Below, piece by piece: positions 21,458 through 30,427 of a stretch of DNA of 30,427 nt. The translations under genes and the position numbers were made by a program. The first letter of the stretch is position 1. Each line of letters starts with the position of its first letter. This stretch comes from Diplocarpon mali (Eukaryota; Ascomycota; Leotiomycetes; Helotiales; Drepanopezizaceae), in NCBI GenBank assembly GCA_024741835.1, contig JAENRP010000257.1, positions 2,551 to 32,977 of the forward strand, in the 5' to 3' direction. The notes beneath the pieces were generated by a model. It did not search any database. It saw only the letters and a list, made by a program, of their open reading frames with translations, and had not been told where the DNA came from.

Positions 21458-23290
21458 TTACTTGTCTTCCTCCCATGGTATATAATTGTTCATCGCCCTG
21501 CTCTGCATGGCGCCTTTTCCACGCACCAGTTGCAACAACATTTCGTTCCTAGGCATATCGATACCCAGCTGCTTCGATCTCCGGTCCAAGTAGCCGTTGT
21601 AGAACATGATGTCTGTCCTATCGCCCGCCCTGGTTGCCTGCAGCATCTTCGATACATTCTTCCCACTCTTGTTGATCTTTGACACGATTGTGGCCTCAAG
21701 TTTTTTGGGGCTGAATACATCGCGGAGCTTAGGTAGAGATTGTAGCTCTGGTAGCGAACATATGAGACGCGAGAACTCCTCCAGGAGGGATTTCATGGTC
21801 AAGGAGGCGTTGTAATTGTAGAGGAGATAGTCGTTGGTGGCATCAAACACTACGGAGAGGGGACCTATGATGGCCCCAGCTACCAGCGTTTGAAGTTGGG
21901 ATACGTAGAAGCTCTTGTGTCCGAGAGTTGATGTGCTAAGTTCTGGAATCCGAGCTAAGGTACCCACTAGATGACTTGCGCCTACTGTCCAGCTATAGTC
22001 GTGTTTACGTAGTTGCGCACTTGATCTCCCGACCTGGCTGACGAATTGCTGAGGGAGCTTGGAGCATTCCAACCTGCCGGGGTTCTTCTCGATTAGAGTG
22101 AAATTGCGCTCAGTCGACTCTAAATCGTGCGTCATGTTTCCTAGGATGTATGTCGGGCGAAAATACGGATCTGGGAAGACTTTCTCGTTGACCAGTTCAG
22201 CGAGACCAAGGCCGTCGTTGACAAAAAATATGGTCGAGGTATGTCGAAGACGGTGCTTGATCGAGTTCAACGCAGATACAGTCTTGAAAGTCTGCGTTGT
22301 CACGATCAGGGTGTCGATCGGATAATTCGGTGGCTCTGCCGTATGCTCCAGATTCGGACCAAATCCAGGAAATTGTTGATGGGGATCTTGCCTAGAGAAT
22401 TCTGCAGATGACTCGATATGGAAGTTGGTCTGAGTGTTTATTTTGTTACCCTTGATAACATGGATAGCAGCTCCCTCATCGTGCCAGTGCTGCATCATCA
22501 GGGGACGATGCATCAGAAGAGTAACAGGTGGGGCGTTGGGGAGTGCGGCGATAGAATGAGCAATGTACTTTCCAGCGGAGCCCAATCCCAGCATATGAAT
22601 GGTAGTATTCAGAGGCTGCGTGTCTGTTTCTGGTTTTGCCAACGATTGCACGTATGCTCGCCAGCTCCCATAAGCTTTCCCGCGGCTGGCATTGACGAGT
22701 CTCATTTTCTTCCTCAGCTCGAGGTCATCAGTCATCCTTAATGCTTCTTCTTCAAGTTCCACCAAGCTTTGCCAGTCGTCGCAGGACTCGGGATCGTCCT
22801 TAAAATCTTGCCAGGCAGGTTGCACTGGAGTTTCTTCTGCTGTTTCATGGGGTTGTTGCGTAACTGAGCCTCGCTCCGTTGGTCTGCTCCAGGGCGACCA
22901 CGGTGCCATGAACTGATATAAGTCGGGATGGAAACGCTCAATTTCTGCAGGAGTGCCATCCGGATTCGTGGGTGAATGTTGCTCCGGATCTGAATCCCAA
23001 AAACTACCCCCTCCCTCCTGTAGAGTTCCAGATTCGACTGAAGTAGATGAAGCTTTCTGTGTTCTGCAAATCTCCGCTTGTTCGTCATCCTCCTTCTGCG
23101 CCTCCACATCCGGCTCTGTGTGATTACTTTTTAAACCTTCTTCTTCTTGTGCCTTACTGCGCTCTTTCTTCGTACTGGATTCACCACTCTCCGGGGTTGA
23201 TGAATCCTTCGCGGTATTGTACATCCTGCGCCTTGCCACTTCCGTGTTCTGAAGACTCTCCGAGCCCCTCGCTGTACCCAATGTTTCCAT
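21458..23290 (-). CDS. Ketopantoate reductase (ApbA/PanE)-family protein, probably mitochondrial (610 aa)
   Basis: A single exon. From the first ATG (23290) the protein has 610 residues. The first 220 are low-complexity and acidic. An N-terminal dinucleotide-binding domain follows with IHMLGLGSAGKYIA (GxGxxG at about 235-240). The ApbA C-terminal domain ends in AGDRTDIMFYNGYLDRRSKQLGIDMPRNEMLLQLV. Canonical ketopantoate reductases have about 300 residues, so this belongs to the long fungal subgroup that includes the yeast mitochondrial translation activator Cbs2. Pantothenate synthesis is possible but unproven. The start is unsure. The ATG at 23290 has a weak context (T at -3), a second ATG follows 22 codons later, and the frame is open and arginine-rich for more than 50 codons upstream without any ATG. 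Confidence 0.85.
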   Translation of the reverse strand: METLGTARGSESLQNTEVARRRMYNTAKDSSTPESGESSTKKERSKAQEEEGLKSNHTEPDVEAQKEDDEQAEICRTQKASSTSVESGTLQEGGGSFWDSDPEQHSPTNPDGTPAEIERFHPDLYQFMAPWSPWSRPTERGSVTQQPHETAEETPVQPAWQDFKDDPESCDDWQSLVELEEEALRMTDDLELRKKMRLVNASRGKAYGSWRAYVQSLAKPETDTQPLNTTIHMLGLGSAGKYIAHSIAALPNAPPVTLLMHRPLMMQHWHDEGAAIHVIKGNKINTQTNFHIESSAEFSRQDPHQQFPGFGPNLEHTAEPPNYPIDTLIVTTQTFKTVSALNSIKHRLRHTSTIFFVNDGLGLAELVNEKVFPDPYFRPTYILGNMTHDLESTERNFTLIEKNPGRLECSKLPQQFVSQVGRSSAQLRKHDYSWTVGASHLVGTLARIPELSTSTLGHKSFYVSQLQTLVAGAIIGPLSVVFDATNDYLLYNYNASLTMKSLLEEFSRLICSLPELQSLPKLRDVFSPKKLEATIVSKINKSGKNVSKMLQATRAGDRTDIMFYNGYLDRRSKQLGIDMPRNEMLLQLVRGKGAMQSRAMNNYIPWEEDK

Positions 23291-24023
23291 ACACTTCACA
23301 TGTGCAGCGTTTCTCCTCAGCCACGCATGGCTACCATTATTCGACGAGAGGAGACCGCGCCTGGCCACCCGGCCCGCAGACGTGTTATCGTGAAGCCATA
23401 TGTTGTTACGAGGTATCCTCCGAAACACCCGCAACAGCGGTCGTCCGCAGGCTGGAAGAGACAGGATGAACGATTCTCAATTGTTATTGAATCCGAATCA
23501 TGGCAGACGTATGTCCAGGCTGAATGCGCTGGCAGAGATAGGGACACGGGTGTGGTCGTGAATGTGTATATGTGCACACACAGGTGGGAGGCAAAAGGGC
23601 CAAATTTAGCTAGATGAAAGTCGGAAGGAGACGGTGGACTGGGACGTCGTGTTCGGGTTCACAGACGTTGAAGACAGTCGTCTAATGGATAAAAGAAAGA
23701 GTTATTGCGGTCGTGGCTGGGCCGAGTCGATTCTAGAGGTCGATGTCAAGGGAAGAAAAAATCACTTTGATCTGGTGGAGGCTGTGAAAACAAAAATCTT
23801 GGGATCATCGATCCCGGTCAATAGCAAGCTTCAACATCCCTGTACACACAGCAGGCGAAGTGCCGAGGTATTACCTTAATTAAGCGACAATGGCCAAATT
23901 ATTTCATCGTTCACTAGCCTTACGCAGTAGGCCGTTTACTGCTCGATGGTACATATATGCAATTCAAACCGAAACCTCATATATGCATTCGGCGAGCCGC
24001 GAAACTCTTCGCAATTCTGCGAC
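23291..24023. promoter_or_regulatory. Divergent upstream region of the ketopantoate-reductase-like gene and LRP1
   Basis: The interval separates two divergent genes. The part next to 23290 may be translated (see findings). On the minus strand an ATG at 23501 opens only a five-codon frame. A TTAATTAA palindrome lies at about 23876-23883 and an A/T-rich stretch near 23950-23990 precedes LRP1. Confidence 0.5.
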
Positions 24024-24888
24024 ATGGACTCTACCAAGGTGATGTCTCTACTGGAGGCTCTGGACGACGAAATAGATGACCTTGAAGAGTCGTTGGAGCC
24101 TCTGCTCAAGTCTGCCTTGTCAGAAACTGCCTCGAAGCTCCCCTTACTAGACAAGGCGAAGCTCTTTGTCCTGGTCACTTATGCTATTGAGTCTATGCTG
24201 TTCTGTGAGCTTTCTTCTCTCATCAGATGGCGCATACTATTAACATTTCCAGCATATCTACGACTCCATGGCGTCAATGCGCGCGAGCATCCCGTTTTCA
24301 AGGAACTCACTCGGGTTAAGCAGTACTTTGACAAGATCAAGGCTGCCGAGACTCCTGCCGAGAGGACTATGGCTGTAGACAAAGCTGCGGCTGCTAGGTT
24401 CATCAAGGCTGGACTGGCACGTATCCCGAAATATGCACCCTTCCATACATCCGAGTGTCGCGGCTGCTAACAGTTACTGGCTTTCATAATAGGCCGGTAA
24501 TGACAAGTACGACCTGGCGAGGGCGGAGCAAATAGCGAAGGAGAATGCAAAAGCCCATGTTAAGTTCAACGATCTATCGAAGGAAGTCGAGAAGAAGCGG
24601 AAACTAGGCCAGTTGGAGGCCCTATCCCATGAAGATTCTGACTCTTCCGACTCCGTATCTTCTCCAGAAGATTCGGAAACTGTTACCAAGCTTGAAGGTG
24701 CAAAGGACCAGCAGAAGTTGGGCAAGCCAGAATCGAAATCATCGTCTGGTGCTTCGACCCCAGCTCCTGCATCGAAGAAAGCGAGGTTGACAAAGAAAGA
24801 GAAGAAGGCCAAGCAGAAGGCGAAGAAGGAAAAAAAGGAGAAGAGGCTGGCTGGCAAGGCAGAGAAAGGGGATCAAGGGGATAAATGA
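24024..24888 (+). CDS. LRP1: Exosome cofactor LRP1/RRP47 (C1D family), 246 aa
   Basis: Exons 24024-24204, 24253-24416 and 24493-24888; introns 48 and 76 nt. Residues 5-90 form the Sas10/Utp3/C1D domain: a helical start (LLEALDDEIDDLEESLEPLL), then LLDKAKLFVLVTYAIESMLF and SYLRLHGVNAREHPVFKELT, which is the family signature, followed by RVKQYFDKIKAAE. The C-terminal third is Ser/Asp-rich and ends in a long lysine-rich tail (KKEKKAKQKAKKEKKEKR), as in Rrp47, where it binds RNA. Rrp47 partners Rrp6 in the nuclear exosome and helps 5.8S rRNA and snoRNA 3' trimming. The second intron must use a GC donor (CTG|GCACGT) to stay in frame; a GT four bases later would end the protein after about 117 residues. 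A one-base assembly error is an alternative. Confidence 0.9.
24417..24492 (+). other. Probable GC-AG intron in LRP1
   Basis: Joining 24416 to 24493 in phase 0 gives FIKAGLAGNDKYDLARAEQ, a smooth family-like join. The donor is GCACGT and the acceptor is AATAG with GCTAACAG upstream. The only nearby GT donor (24421) shifts the frame and meets a stop at once. Confidence 0.6.
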
Positions 24889-25510
24889 TACAAATACTAT
24901 GGTCTATGGAGAGCTGGGACAGTGCATGGTCTGGCGTTAATATGGGAAGGTTAAGATGAGCATTGATCTGGCATTGAGGCTCGAGTTCAAGGTTGTCAAT
25001 GGTATTTTCATGGAGTTCATGGTATATCCGGGCATTACGGGTGCTGCTTTCTTCGGCAGTTTCAGGATGAAAGAGCTCCAGGATGCTTCCCTCTCACGGT
25101 GTGACTACCTCCAAGATCGATGTGTTCCTAGTGAACGAGCACTGAGGTTAAGTATCAGCTTGCAATCAATCAATAGTACGCTGGCTAGAATAACATCATG
25201 CGTACGTACCTGCAACATATGGAGGACAAATCCTCCCATTAGAATCAAACTCCCCCTCTTTGCCCCTGAGCCATATATAGCAGATGTGCTGAGTAGACTG
25301 CCCAGAGGTGGGGAATTGAAACTCGCCTCCTCTCAGCCAATCATAACCTGATCCCACCCCTGCCCACGCTGAAAAGTTAGACCGAAGCCCGAGAACTTCC
25401 ATCGATAGATTCTTCCAACCTCAGCTTGACCGTTCTCTTCATCCACTACTCATCTCACCATCATCATCGCTATCAACAAAGCCTTGGATAAACACAATCT
25501 CACCATCAAG
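24889..25510. other. Interval between LRP1 and MIX17
   Basis: The first part should be the 3' region of LRP1. From about 25420 the sequence becomes C/A-rich, like the leader of MIX17. An ATG-started frame at 24956-25351 has no recognisable domain and no coding character that convinces me. No other gene is visible. Confidence 0.5.
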
Positions 25511-26113
25511 ATGCCACGTCAATCAAGATCCGGTGCCGGCCGTGCCCCTTCCCGCCCTACTCCTCCCCAGCGACAAGTCGCTCCTCAGCAAACCCGCTCA
25601 GCAACCACCGCCGCCCACCCTCCAGCAGTACAACAAGCACATCCTCCTGCTGCTGTCCAACCTCAGCAGAGTTCTGGTGGCGGTAGCATGATTGGAAACA
25701 TCGCCAGTACAGCTGCGTAGGTTGCCCCGCTGGGTTCCGGAATTCTACGGCCAGACCAGTACGTTCTATACTGACTCGAAGGTTGCAGAGGTGTTGCTAT
25801 TGGCTCTTCTGTCGGTCATGCTATTACTGGTTTCTTCGGCGGTGGCTCCTCTGCTCCAGCGGCTGAACAGCCTCAGCAGGGAGCTGTCGCCGCGCAAGGG
25901 AATGACTCGTCTACCAGCAGCTGGGGAGCGAAGAGCTGTGAGGTGGATGCTAAGCAGTTCACCAAATGCTTGGACGAGAACTCGGGCAATATGCAGATCT
26001 GCGGGTGGTATTTGGAGCAATTGGTTAGTTTAAATATCTATGGTTATGAGGAGAAATGCTAACGAACTTATCTTTTGTAGAAAGCTTGCCAACAAGCTGC
26101 TAACCAGTACTAA
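25511..26113 (+). CDS. MIX17: Mitochondrial twin CX9C protein MIX17 / CHCHD2-CHCHD10 type (157 aa)
   Basis: Exons 25511-25716, 25789-26023 and 26081-26113; introns 72 and 57 nt with CTGAC and GCTAAC branch motifs. The N-terminus (MPRQSRSGAGRAPSRPTPPQ) is basic and Pro/Gln-rich, like CHCHD2/10. The central hydrophobic helix ASTAAGVAIGSSVGHAITGF (residues 65-84) is the family hallmark. The CHCH domain has cysteines 119 and 129 (C-x9-C) and 140 and 150 (C-x9-C), so two disulfides can form by the Mia40 pathway in the intermembrane space. The last exon codes for only ten residues. The family is tied to cristae organisation and respiratory function. The start is the first ATG of the frame that matches the family N-terminus. 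Confidence 0.96.
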
Positions 26114-26802
26114 GTCGGACTTGGCGAGGGAGCGTTGTGCAATAGGACTGCAAGGGGAAGGCGAACAGAATTGTACATTACTCTGCTCTTGTCGGAGAGC
26201 CATGGTCCTCCTGTGCAAAAATGTAAAACGCCGTTCAATCTCCCCGTAACAATATTCAGATGTGTTCATACTCGCACCAGATTCTCCGATTCCGGCACTC
26301 CTTCTCCCACCAGGGCCGTTGGGTTAGATCCGATCGGCCGTGAGGCCCGAGACATATCTTCGTCATGGAGAGATACCACCGGGAGGAGGCGTCGTCGGCT
26401 CTTGTCCTCTTTCGTGTAGCAGTACTCCTTCGATTACATTCCACGCTAAGTTGAGTAGACTACATCATATCAGCGTTTTATGTTTTATTGCAGGAGTGAA
26501 ATGCCCATACTTCAGCTCAACAGTATTCGGAGTTATCCCTATGCTTTTCATCTCCAATCAACCATAAATCTTATTAGTCGTGCCCGGAAGTGTCGGAGTT
26601 ATTGGCGCCTGTCGATTTCATGCTCATCCGGGAACTGTCAGATGCGGTGCACCCGTCATGGCATGATCTTTGTAGCTGGCCATAGGTGACTCTACATTCC
26701 TGCAGCTGAAGGCGGCTCTCGGCCGCGAAGTCTCACCCCTCGTGCAGCCTGCAAACAGCATGTCACTCCAGCTTATGTCCGTACGGTTCTGGTGCCAGAA
26801 TC
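26114..26802. other. Interval downstream of MIX17, nothing recognised
   Basis: The first part is expected to be MIX17 3' untranslated sequence. Short open frames at 26135-26419 and 26480-26689 show no domain or coding character. Confidence 0.55.
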
Positions 26803-27536
26803 TCAAGTATTCAGAGCCCCAAGTTCAAAGCGTAGGCCTCGGCTAGAAAATTTCAATACTTCTAATAGTAAATAGAACGTATTGATCTCGCGGAAAGCCC
26901 CGAACAACATTCTCGTGCATATCCTAATATCTGATGGCATATGACATGAGTTCCCATCCCTACACCCCCATATTGCTCGGTTTTCGACAGGATATTCTCT
27001 TCGCCCCATCCTTAGCCACCAAATGCTAAGCTCCTTGTACTTTGCTTTGGTCATACCATATTGGCCAGCGCACTCTCAGAGACATCTTTCTGCCTCCGCA
27101 GCACCCAGTTCCTCGGGCAATGCGTAGCTATGCGATAGGGATGACTCGCTTTCGTCCGCACCGTAATCGCGTGGGTACTGGGCAGTCAGCACCTCGCTGA
27201 AGCGCTCGGCCGTTGTCGTGTGCAATCCACCAACCGCCATAATCCATAGGAAGATGCGATATTCCTGCATGGGTAAATCAAGGTCAGGCCCAGCAATCAG
27301 CTGGTTAGTCATAGCGACATCAGAGATATGCTGGCCGCCCTTCTAAAGCGGATTACTGAAGCCCAGTTTGCAACAGGTGCCCCGTGATCCTCGACTGGTA
27401 TGAGGCCAGCGGCACAAGTCATGCCATTGAAATGCCTTTTTGCCAATCGGTTGATCGTCGAGACCTGCTCCATCACATACTTGAAGGTGCAGAGATCTAT
27501 CTGTTGTGAGAGGCGTCCAGGCGTTGCTGGAAAGGC
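26803..27536 (-). pseudogene. 5'-truncated relic resembling a fungal-specific transcription factor
   Basis: Two minus-strand segments join cleanly: 27536-27396 and 27342 onward, across a 53-nt intron-like gap (GTCGAG to CTTTAG). They encode TFKYVMEQVSTINRLAKRHF, then GGQHISDVAMTNQLIAGPDL and EYRIFLWIMAVGGLHTT. The same frame continues through one TGA stop (27076-27078) into YKELSIWWLRMGRREYPVEN and ends at 26803. The pattern resembles the C-terminal region of the Fungal_trans_2 regulator family. No upstream exons exist, because the RPS4 promoter begins at about 27540, so the DNA-binding part is missing. A short real gene, or a further intron that removes the TGA, is less likely. The family call is moderate, from pattern memory only. 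Confidence 0.45.
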
Positions 27537-27712
27537 TTAAGAGGAGAGGGGAGCTTATGTGGATCTGTTATGCCAAGGAAAAACTTTGCCCGTGGTCTAG
27601 TCTCTGAATTAAGCGAGCGACCGCACAATCTCTTACCGTGGATTCTTTTCTCAATTCCGCCTCTTCACGACACCTCCGACAACCATCCCATAACGATCTC
27701 AAAGCCGTGATC

Positions 27713-28855
27713 ATGGGTAAGGGACTGTACGTATTTCCCCCGCCGTTCAGTTCCACGCGCAGGAAGATGCAGGACCTCGAGATTAGCCCTGTCATGTTTC
27801 GTGCACGAAAAGCTCGACCTTCAGCCCGCTTCTCAAGTACCAGCTGCGTATGCAGTCAAAGATCTATGATGAGCGACTCTCGGATTCTTACGCTTGATTA
27901 ACAAACTCTTCCTGATTCTCCTGATTCTCCTGCTAATCTTTCTTCTTTCATAGCAAGAAGCACCAAAAGCGCCTCAGCGCGCCATCGCATTGGCTCCTTG
28001 ACAAACTCTCCGGTGCCTACGCTCCCCGTCCATCCCCAGGTCCTCACAAGCTCCGCGACTGCATGCCCTTGATTGTCTTCATCCGCAACCGTCTCAAGTA
28101 CGCTCTCAACTCCCGCGAGACCAAGGCCATCGTCATGCAACGCCTGATCAAGGTTGATGGGAAGGTCCGAACCGATGCCACCTACCCAGCAGGCTTTATG
28201 GATGTCATCAGCATCGAGAAGACCGGCGAGCACTTCCGACTTGTCTACGATACCAAGGGCCGCTTCACCGTCCACCGAATCCAAGCCGAGGAGGCCGAAT
28301 ACAAGCTCGGAAAGGTCAAGAGAGTCCAACTGGGCAAGGGCGGAATCCCATTCTTGGTCACGCACGATGCACGAACGTAAGTTCCGTCAGACATCATTCA
28401 GCCGTTGGTCCAAGCTTTGGTCGATAGAGAAGGATTGATTGGGGCTATACCAACGGTTGCTTTGCAAATCCCTCCGAAAATGCTGACGAAATTTCGTGAA
28501 CAGTATCCGCTACCCTGATCCAGCCATCAAGGTCAACGACACCGTCAAGATTGACCTGGCTACTGGCAAGATCTCTGAATTCATCAAGTTCGACACGGGA
28601 GTCATCGCCATGGCTACCGGTGGTCGTAACATGGGACGTGTCGGTGTCATCACTCACCGCGAGCGCCACGATGGAGGATTCAACATCGTGCACATTAAGG
28701 ATGCCATAGACAACTCCTTCGCCACCCGGGAGAACAACGTCTTCGTGATCGGTGCCGAGAAGCCATGGATCTCTCTGCCAAAGGGCAAGGGTGTCAAGCT
28801 TTCTATCGCCGAGGAAAGAGATCGCAGACGCGCACACGCCATTGCCGGAAACTAA
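27713..28855 (+). CDS. RPS4: 40S ribosomal protein S4 (eS4), 262 aa
   Basis: Exons 27713-27726 (14 nt), 27954-28376 and 28504-28855; introns 227 and 127 nt. The spliced start is [20 protein letters not shown], with the intron right after the fifth codon begins, as is common in ribosomal protein genes. The protein is full length and shows the S4e N-terminal region ([20 protein letters not shown]), the S4-like RNA-binding segment ([20 protein letters not shown]) and the central domain. It also has the KOW-type C-terminal region ([20 protein letters not shown]) and ends [10 protein letters not shown]. It binds 18S rRNA in the small subunit. The leader is pyrimidine-rich. Both introns hold unusual elements (listed separately), and autoregulation through an intron, known for some ribosomal protein genes, is conceivable. 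Confidence 0.98.
27866..27924 (+). ncRNA. Weak candidate C/D-box element in RPS4 intron 1
   Basis: A perfect C-box word (ATGATGA, 27866-27872) is followed by two D-box words (CTGA at 27912 and 27921) inside a ribosomal protein intron, a common home of snoRNAs. However, the flanks form no convincing terminal stem and I could not match a guide to rRNA. The two CTGA words sit in a TTCTCCTGA-type tandem repeat near the acceptor. Confidence 0.12.
28399..28459 (+). other. Inverted repeat (hairpin) inside RPS4 intron 2
   Basis: The arms CAGCCGTTGGT (28399-28409) and ACCAACGGTTG (28449-28459) pair over 11 bp with a single G-U. The loop is 39 nt. The hairpin fills about half of the 127-nt intron, between the donor and the TGCTGACG branch region. 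Confidence 0.6.
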
Positions 28856-30427
28856 TCGTTCTCGTCTGTTTGGGTGTCTGCTTGCTCTGGATTCTCACGA
28901 TGGTTCCGGGATGGAGTATTTGGGCCTCGGATTTGCGCGTGGGAAAAGCGCACACGGGGTTAGCTAGCGCAGCAACAGCATAGTGAGTGCCAACCAATGA
29001 CATGCAATGTAAAAGGCCATCTTCGTCCCATTCTCTAGTGCTTGGCATATCTGCTCCCCCACCCGGTGAAAGGATCGACTGCTTCTCTGGCCCGCATGAA
29101 CGAGAGTCCGTGGGGTATCTTATCTCTTGACCTCACAGAATATGATGACGGGTCCACCGCGCGGGGGCAGACCCCAGGTGAGAAGGCGAAGAGAGTTGTC
29201 ATGGTCGACCCTCAGCCCAGCCCAGCCCAGCCCGGCCCGGCCTCCTTGCTCCATGTCCTCAGCAGTGCAGCAGCGCGATGCATGTCTCGGTGTCTTTTCA
29301 CCTTGCGAGGCGACCTGCCGATGCCAGGCGAGGAACACGGAGCTGCTCTCCTACGGGATGTCGAGTACGCTTGGCCTGCTACCAACTCATACAGACTGAC
29401 CGGACCTCACCCGCGGGTTCATGCGTCTCATGCTGTATTACTTACTCCGCGGTCCTCGGTGATGGGAATGATCGGCGCCTGTCGGGTCGAGACTGGGACG
29501 AGTAATACATGGGCAACCTCGCGGGACACGCCTACGCGCTGGGTGATTATCGGGGTCCAAGCCGTATGTACATGTCGGCGTTGTTGGGTACAGGATGATA
29601 ATGCGCGTCCTGTTTGGACGATCGGGCTGGGGCGGTACCAGCAGCTTCGAGGGCAACCGGGGGCTTTGACATGGCTGCGTTGCTGACGGAGGCTGGCTTG
29701 CTCTCCATTCCTCTCTGTTCCGCGTTCTGTCTCTGAGCCGAGGCGGCTGGGCGAATGAAAGAGTGGGGTGGGGGGCCAGCCGATTTCAAGGTCTTCGTAC
29801 CTCGCACCTCGTACGACGGGAACGAATGTGCAACGGCAGCCCGACGCTCGGATGGGGCAATGTTTTGGCTGTGATGGCTCTTCTTTTGCAGCTCTCTTCT
29901 ACTCCATTGGCTTTCACGACTACGAACCTCTTTCGACTGCGCTGCAAGCTGAGCCTGAGCCTGAGCGGGATGGTCATGGCCCTTCTTCCAGTGCGAGTCA
30001 GATAGCCATGGACCCAGCGTCAAGTAGGTAGGATGTACACCGACCTGGATGACGTTACCCCTTGCTATTGGGACGGGCAGAGTTACAAGGTACGTAGCCC
30101 GGAGCAAAGGAACGAGCACGGGGAAGCTTGCTTGGACCTATTGGGTCTAGAGCATACTGAAGCTTCTGCCAGTACTGCACTGTCTGACTGCACTGTGCTG
30201 TGGTGCGGGCCTACCAGAGCCCCTCCTCCCCTCCAGAAGAGGTGGGCACATGTATAATGTGTACCTCTATGCAGGTGTGTATGTGGGTGGGAGAGAGAGC
30301 CGTTTCCCCTCGTGCTCGAAGGGTGGTTGAAGCCTCCAGGGAACACAGGAACACAGAAACTGAAGTGAAAGCAAGGAATACTTCCCCCTTTCCGCCGCTC
30401 TGAGCTGACCGCTGCTGCGCCAGGGGG
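28856..30427. other. GC-rich right flank, no recognisable gene
   Basis: RPS4 3' sequence comes first. Several long open frames exist (for example 29042-29686, which begins with TTG, not ATG), but they are explained by high GC content and simple repeats. A short frame at 29850-30030 and a splice-like GTACGT at about 30091 do not combine into a protein I recognise. Confidence 0.55.
29213..29242 (+). repeat. Pentanucleotide tandem repeat (CAGCC/CGGCC), six copies
   Basis: Four CAGCC units are followed by two CGGCC units. It is a microsatellite in the GC-rich flank. Confidence 0.9.

Noticed and set aside
24956..25351. 131-codon ATG frame between LRP1 and MIX17
   Set aside because: No recognisable domain, low coding character, and it lies where the LRP1 3' region is expected.
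29042..29686. Open frame of about 214 codons in the right flank
   Set aside because: It starts with TTG, lies in GC-rich DNA where stops are rare, includes the CAGCC microsatellite, and has no protein-like pattern or splice support.
4341..30427. Possible biosynthetic gene cluster or defence system
   Set aside because: The recognised genes are unrelated single-copy housekeeping genes on both strands; none is a backbone enzyme, recombinase or defence protein.

Overview
The window is nuclear DNA of a filamentous ascomycete (Pezizomycotina). The genes are single-copy eukaryotic housekeeping genes. They are broken by short introns (mostly 44 to 76 nt) that start GT and end AG, often with a CTAAC or CTGAC branch site just upstream of the acceptor. 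Intergenic stretches are pyrimidine-rich and there are no bacterial operons. I did not fix the order or genus. I could place twelve protein genes, most with complete exon structures worked out by reading frame, splice signals and protein conservation.

Layout from left to right: 1-4340 has no recognisable gene apart from one weak candidate for a small cysteine-rich secreted protein. 4341-5791 (+) is a membrane-anchored alpha/beta hydrolase. 5792-8702 is unassigned. 8703-9135 (-) is SSS1 (Sec61 gamma). 10138-11515 (+) is an RRM protein like CPSF6. 12040-15002 (+) is a CNNM/Mam3-type membrane protein with CBS domains. 15236-16872 (-) is a SET-domain lysine methyltransferase, and 17122-18101 (+) is COQ4; these two diverge from a 249-bp shared promoter. 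18291-18800 (-) is PDCD5. 18801-21457 is mostly unassigned, with one start-less AT-hook-like open frame. 21458 to about 23290 (-) is a ketopantoate-reductase-family protein with a long disordered leader. 24024-24888 (+) is LRP1/RRP47 (C1D). 25511-26113 (+) is MIX17 (CHCHD2/10 type). 26803-27536 (-) is a 5'-truncated relic that resembles a fungal transcription factor. 27713-28855 (+) is RPS4. 28856-30427 is GC-rich with no recognisable gene.

The genes do not form a pathway or a biosynthetic cluster. They cover secretion (SSS1), mRNA 3'-end processing (CPSF6-like), exosome and rRNA processing (LRP1), translation (RPS4), mitochondrial functions (COQ4, MIX17, probably the ketopantoate-reductase-like protein), protein methylation and ion homeostasis. 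I saw no mobile element with intact ends, no CRISPR, no rRNA and no convincing tRNA. No undescribed multi-gene system is evident. The points most worth following are at the RNA and gene-model level: two GC-AG introns (one of them decides whether LRP1 keeps its basic tail), a long hairpin inside RPS4 intron 2, an arginine-rich open frame upstream of the first ATG of the ketopantoate-reductase-like gene, a Cys/His cluster in the CNNM protein that may be an unspliced intron, the transcription-factor relic beside RPS4, and the small secreted-protein candidate.
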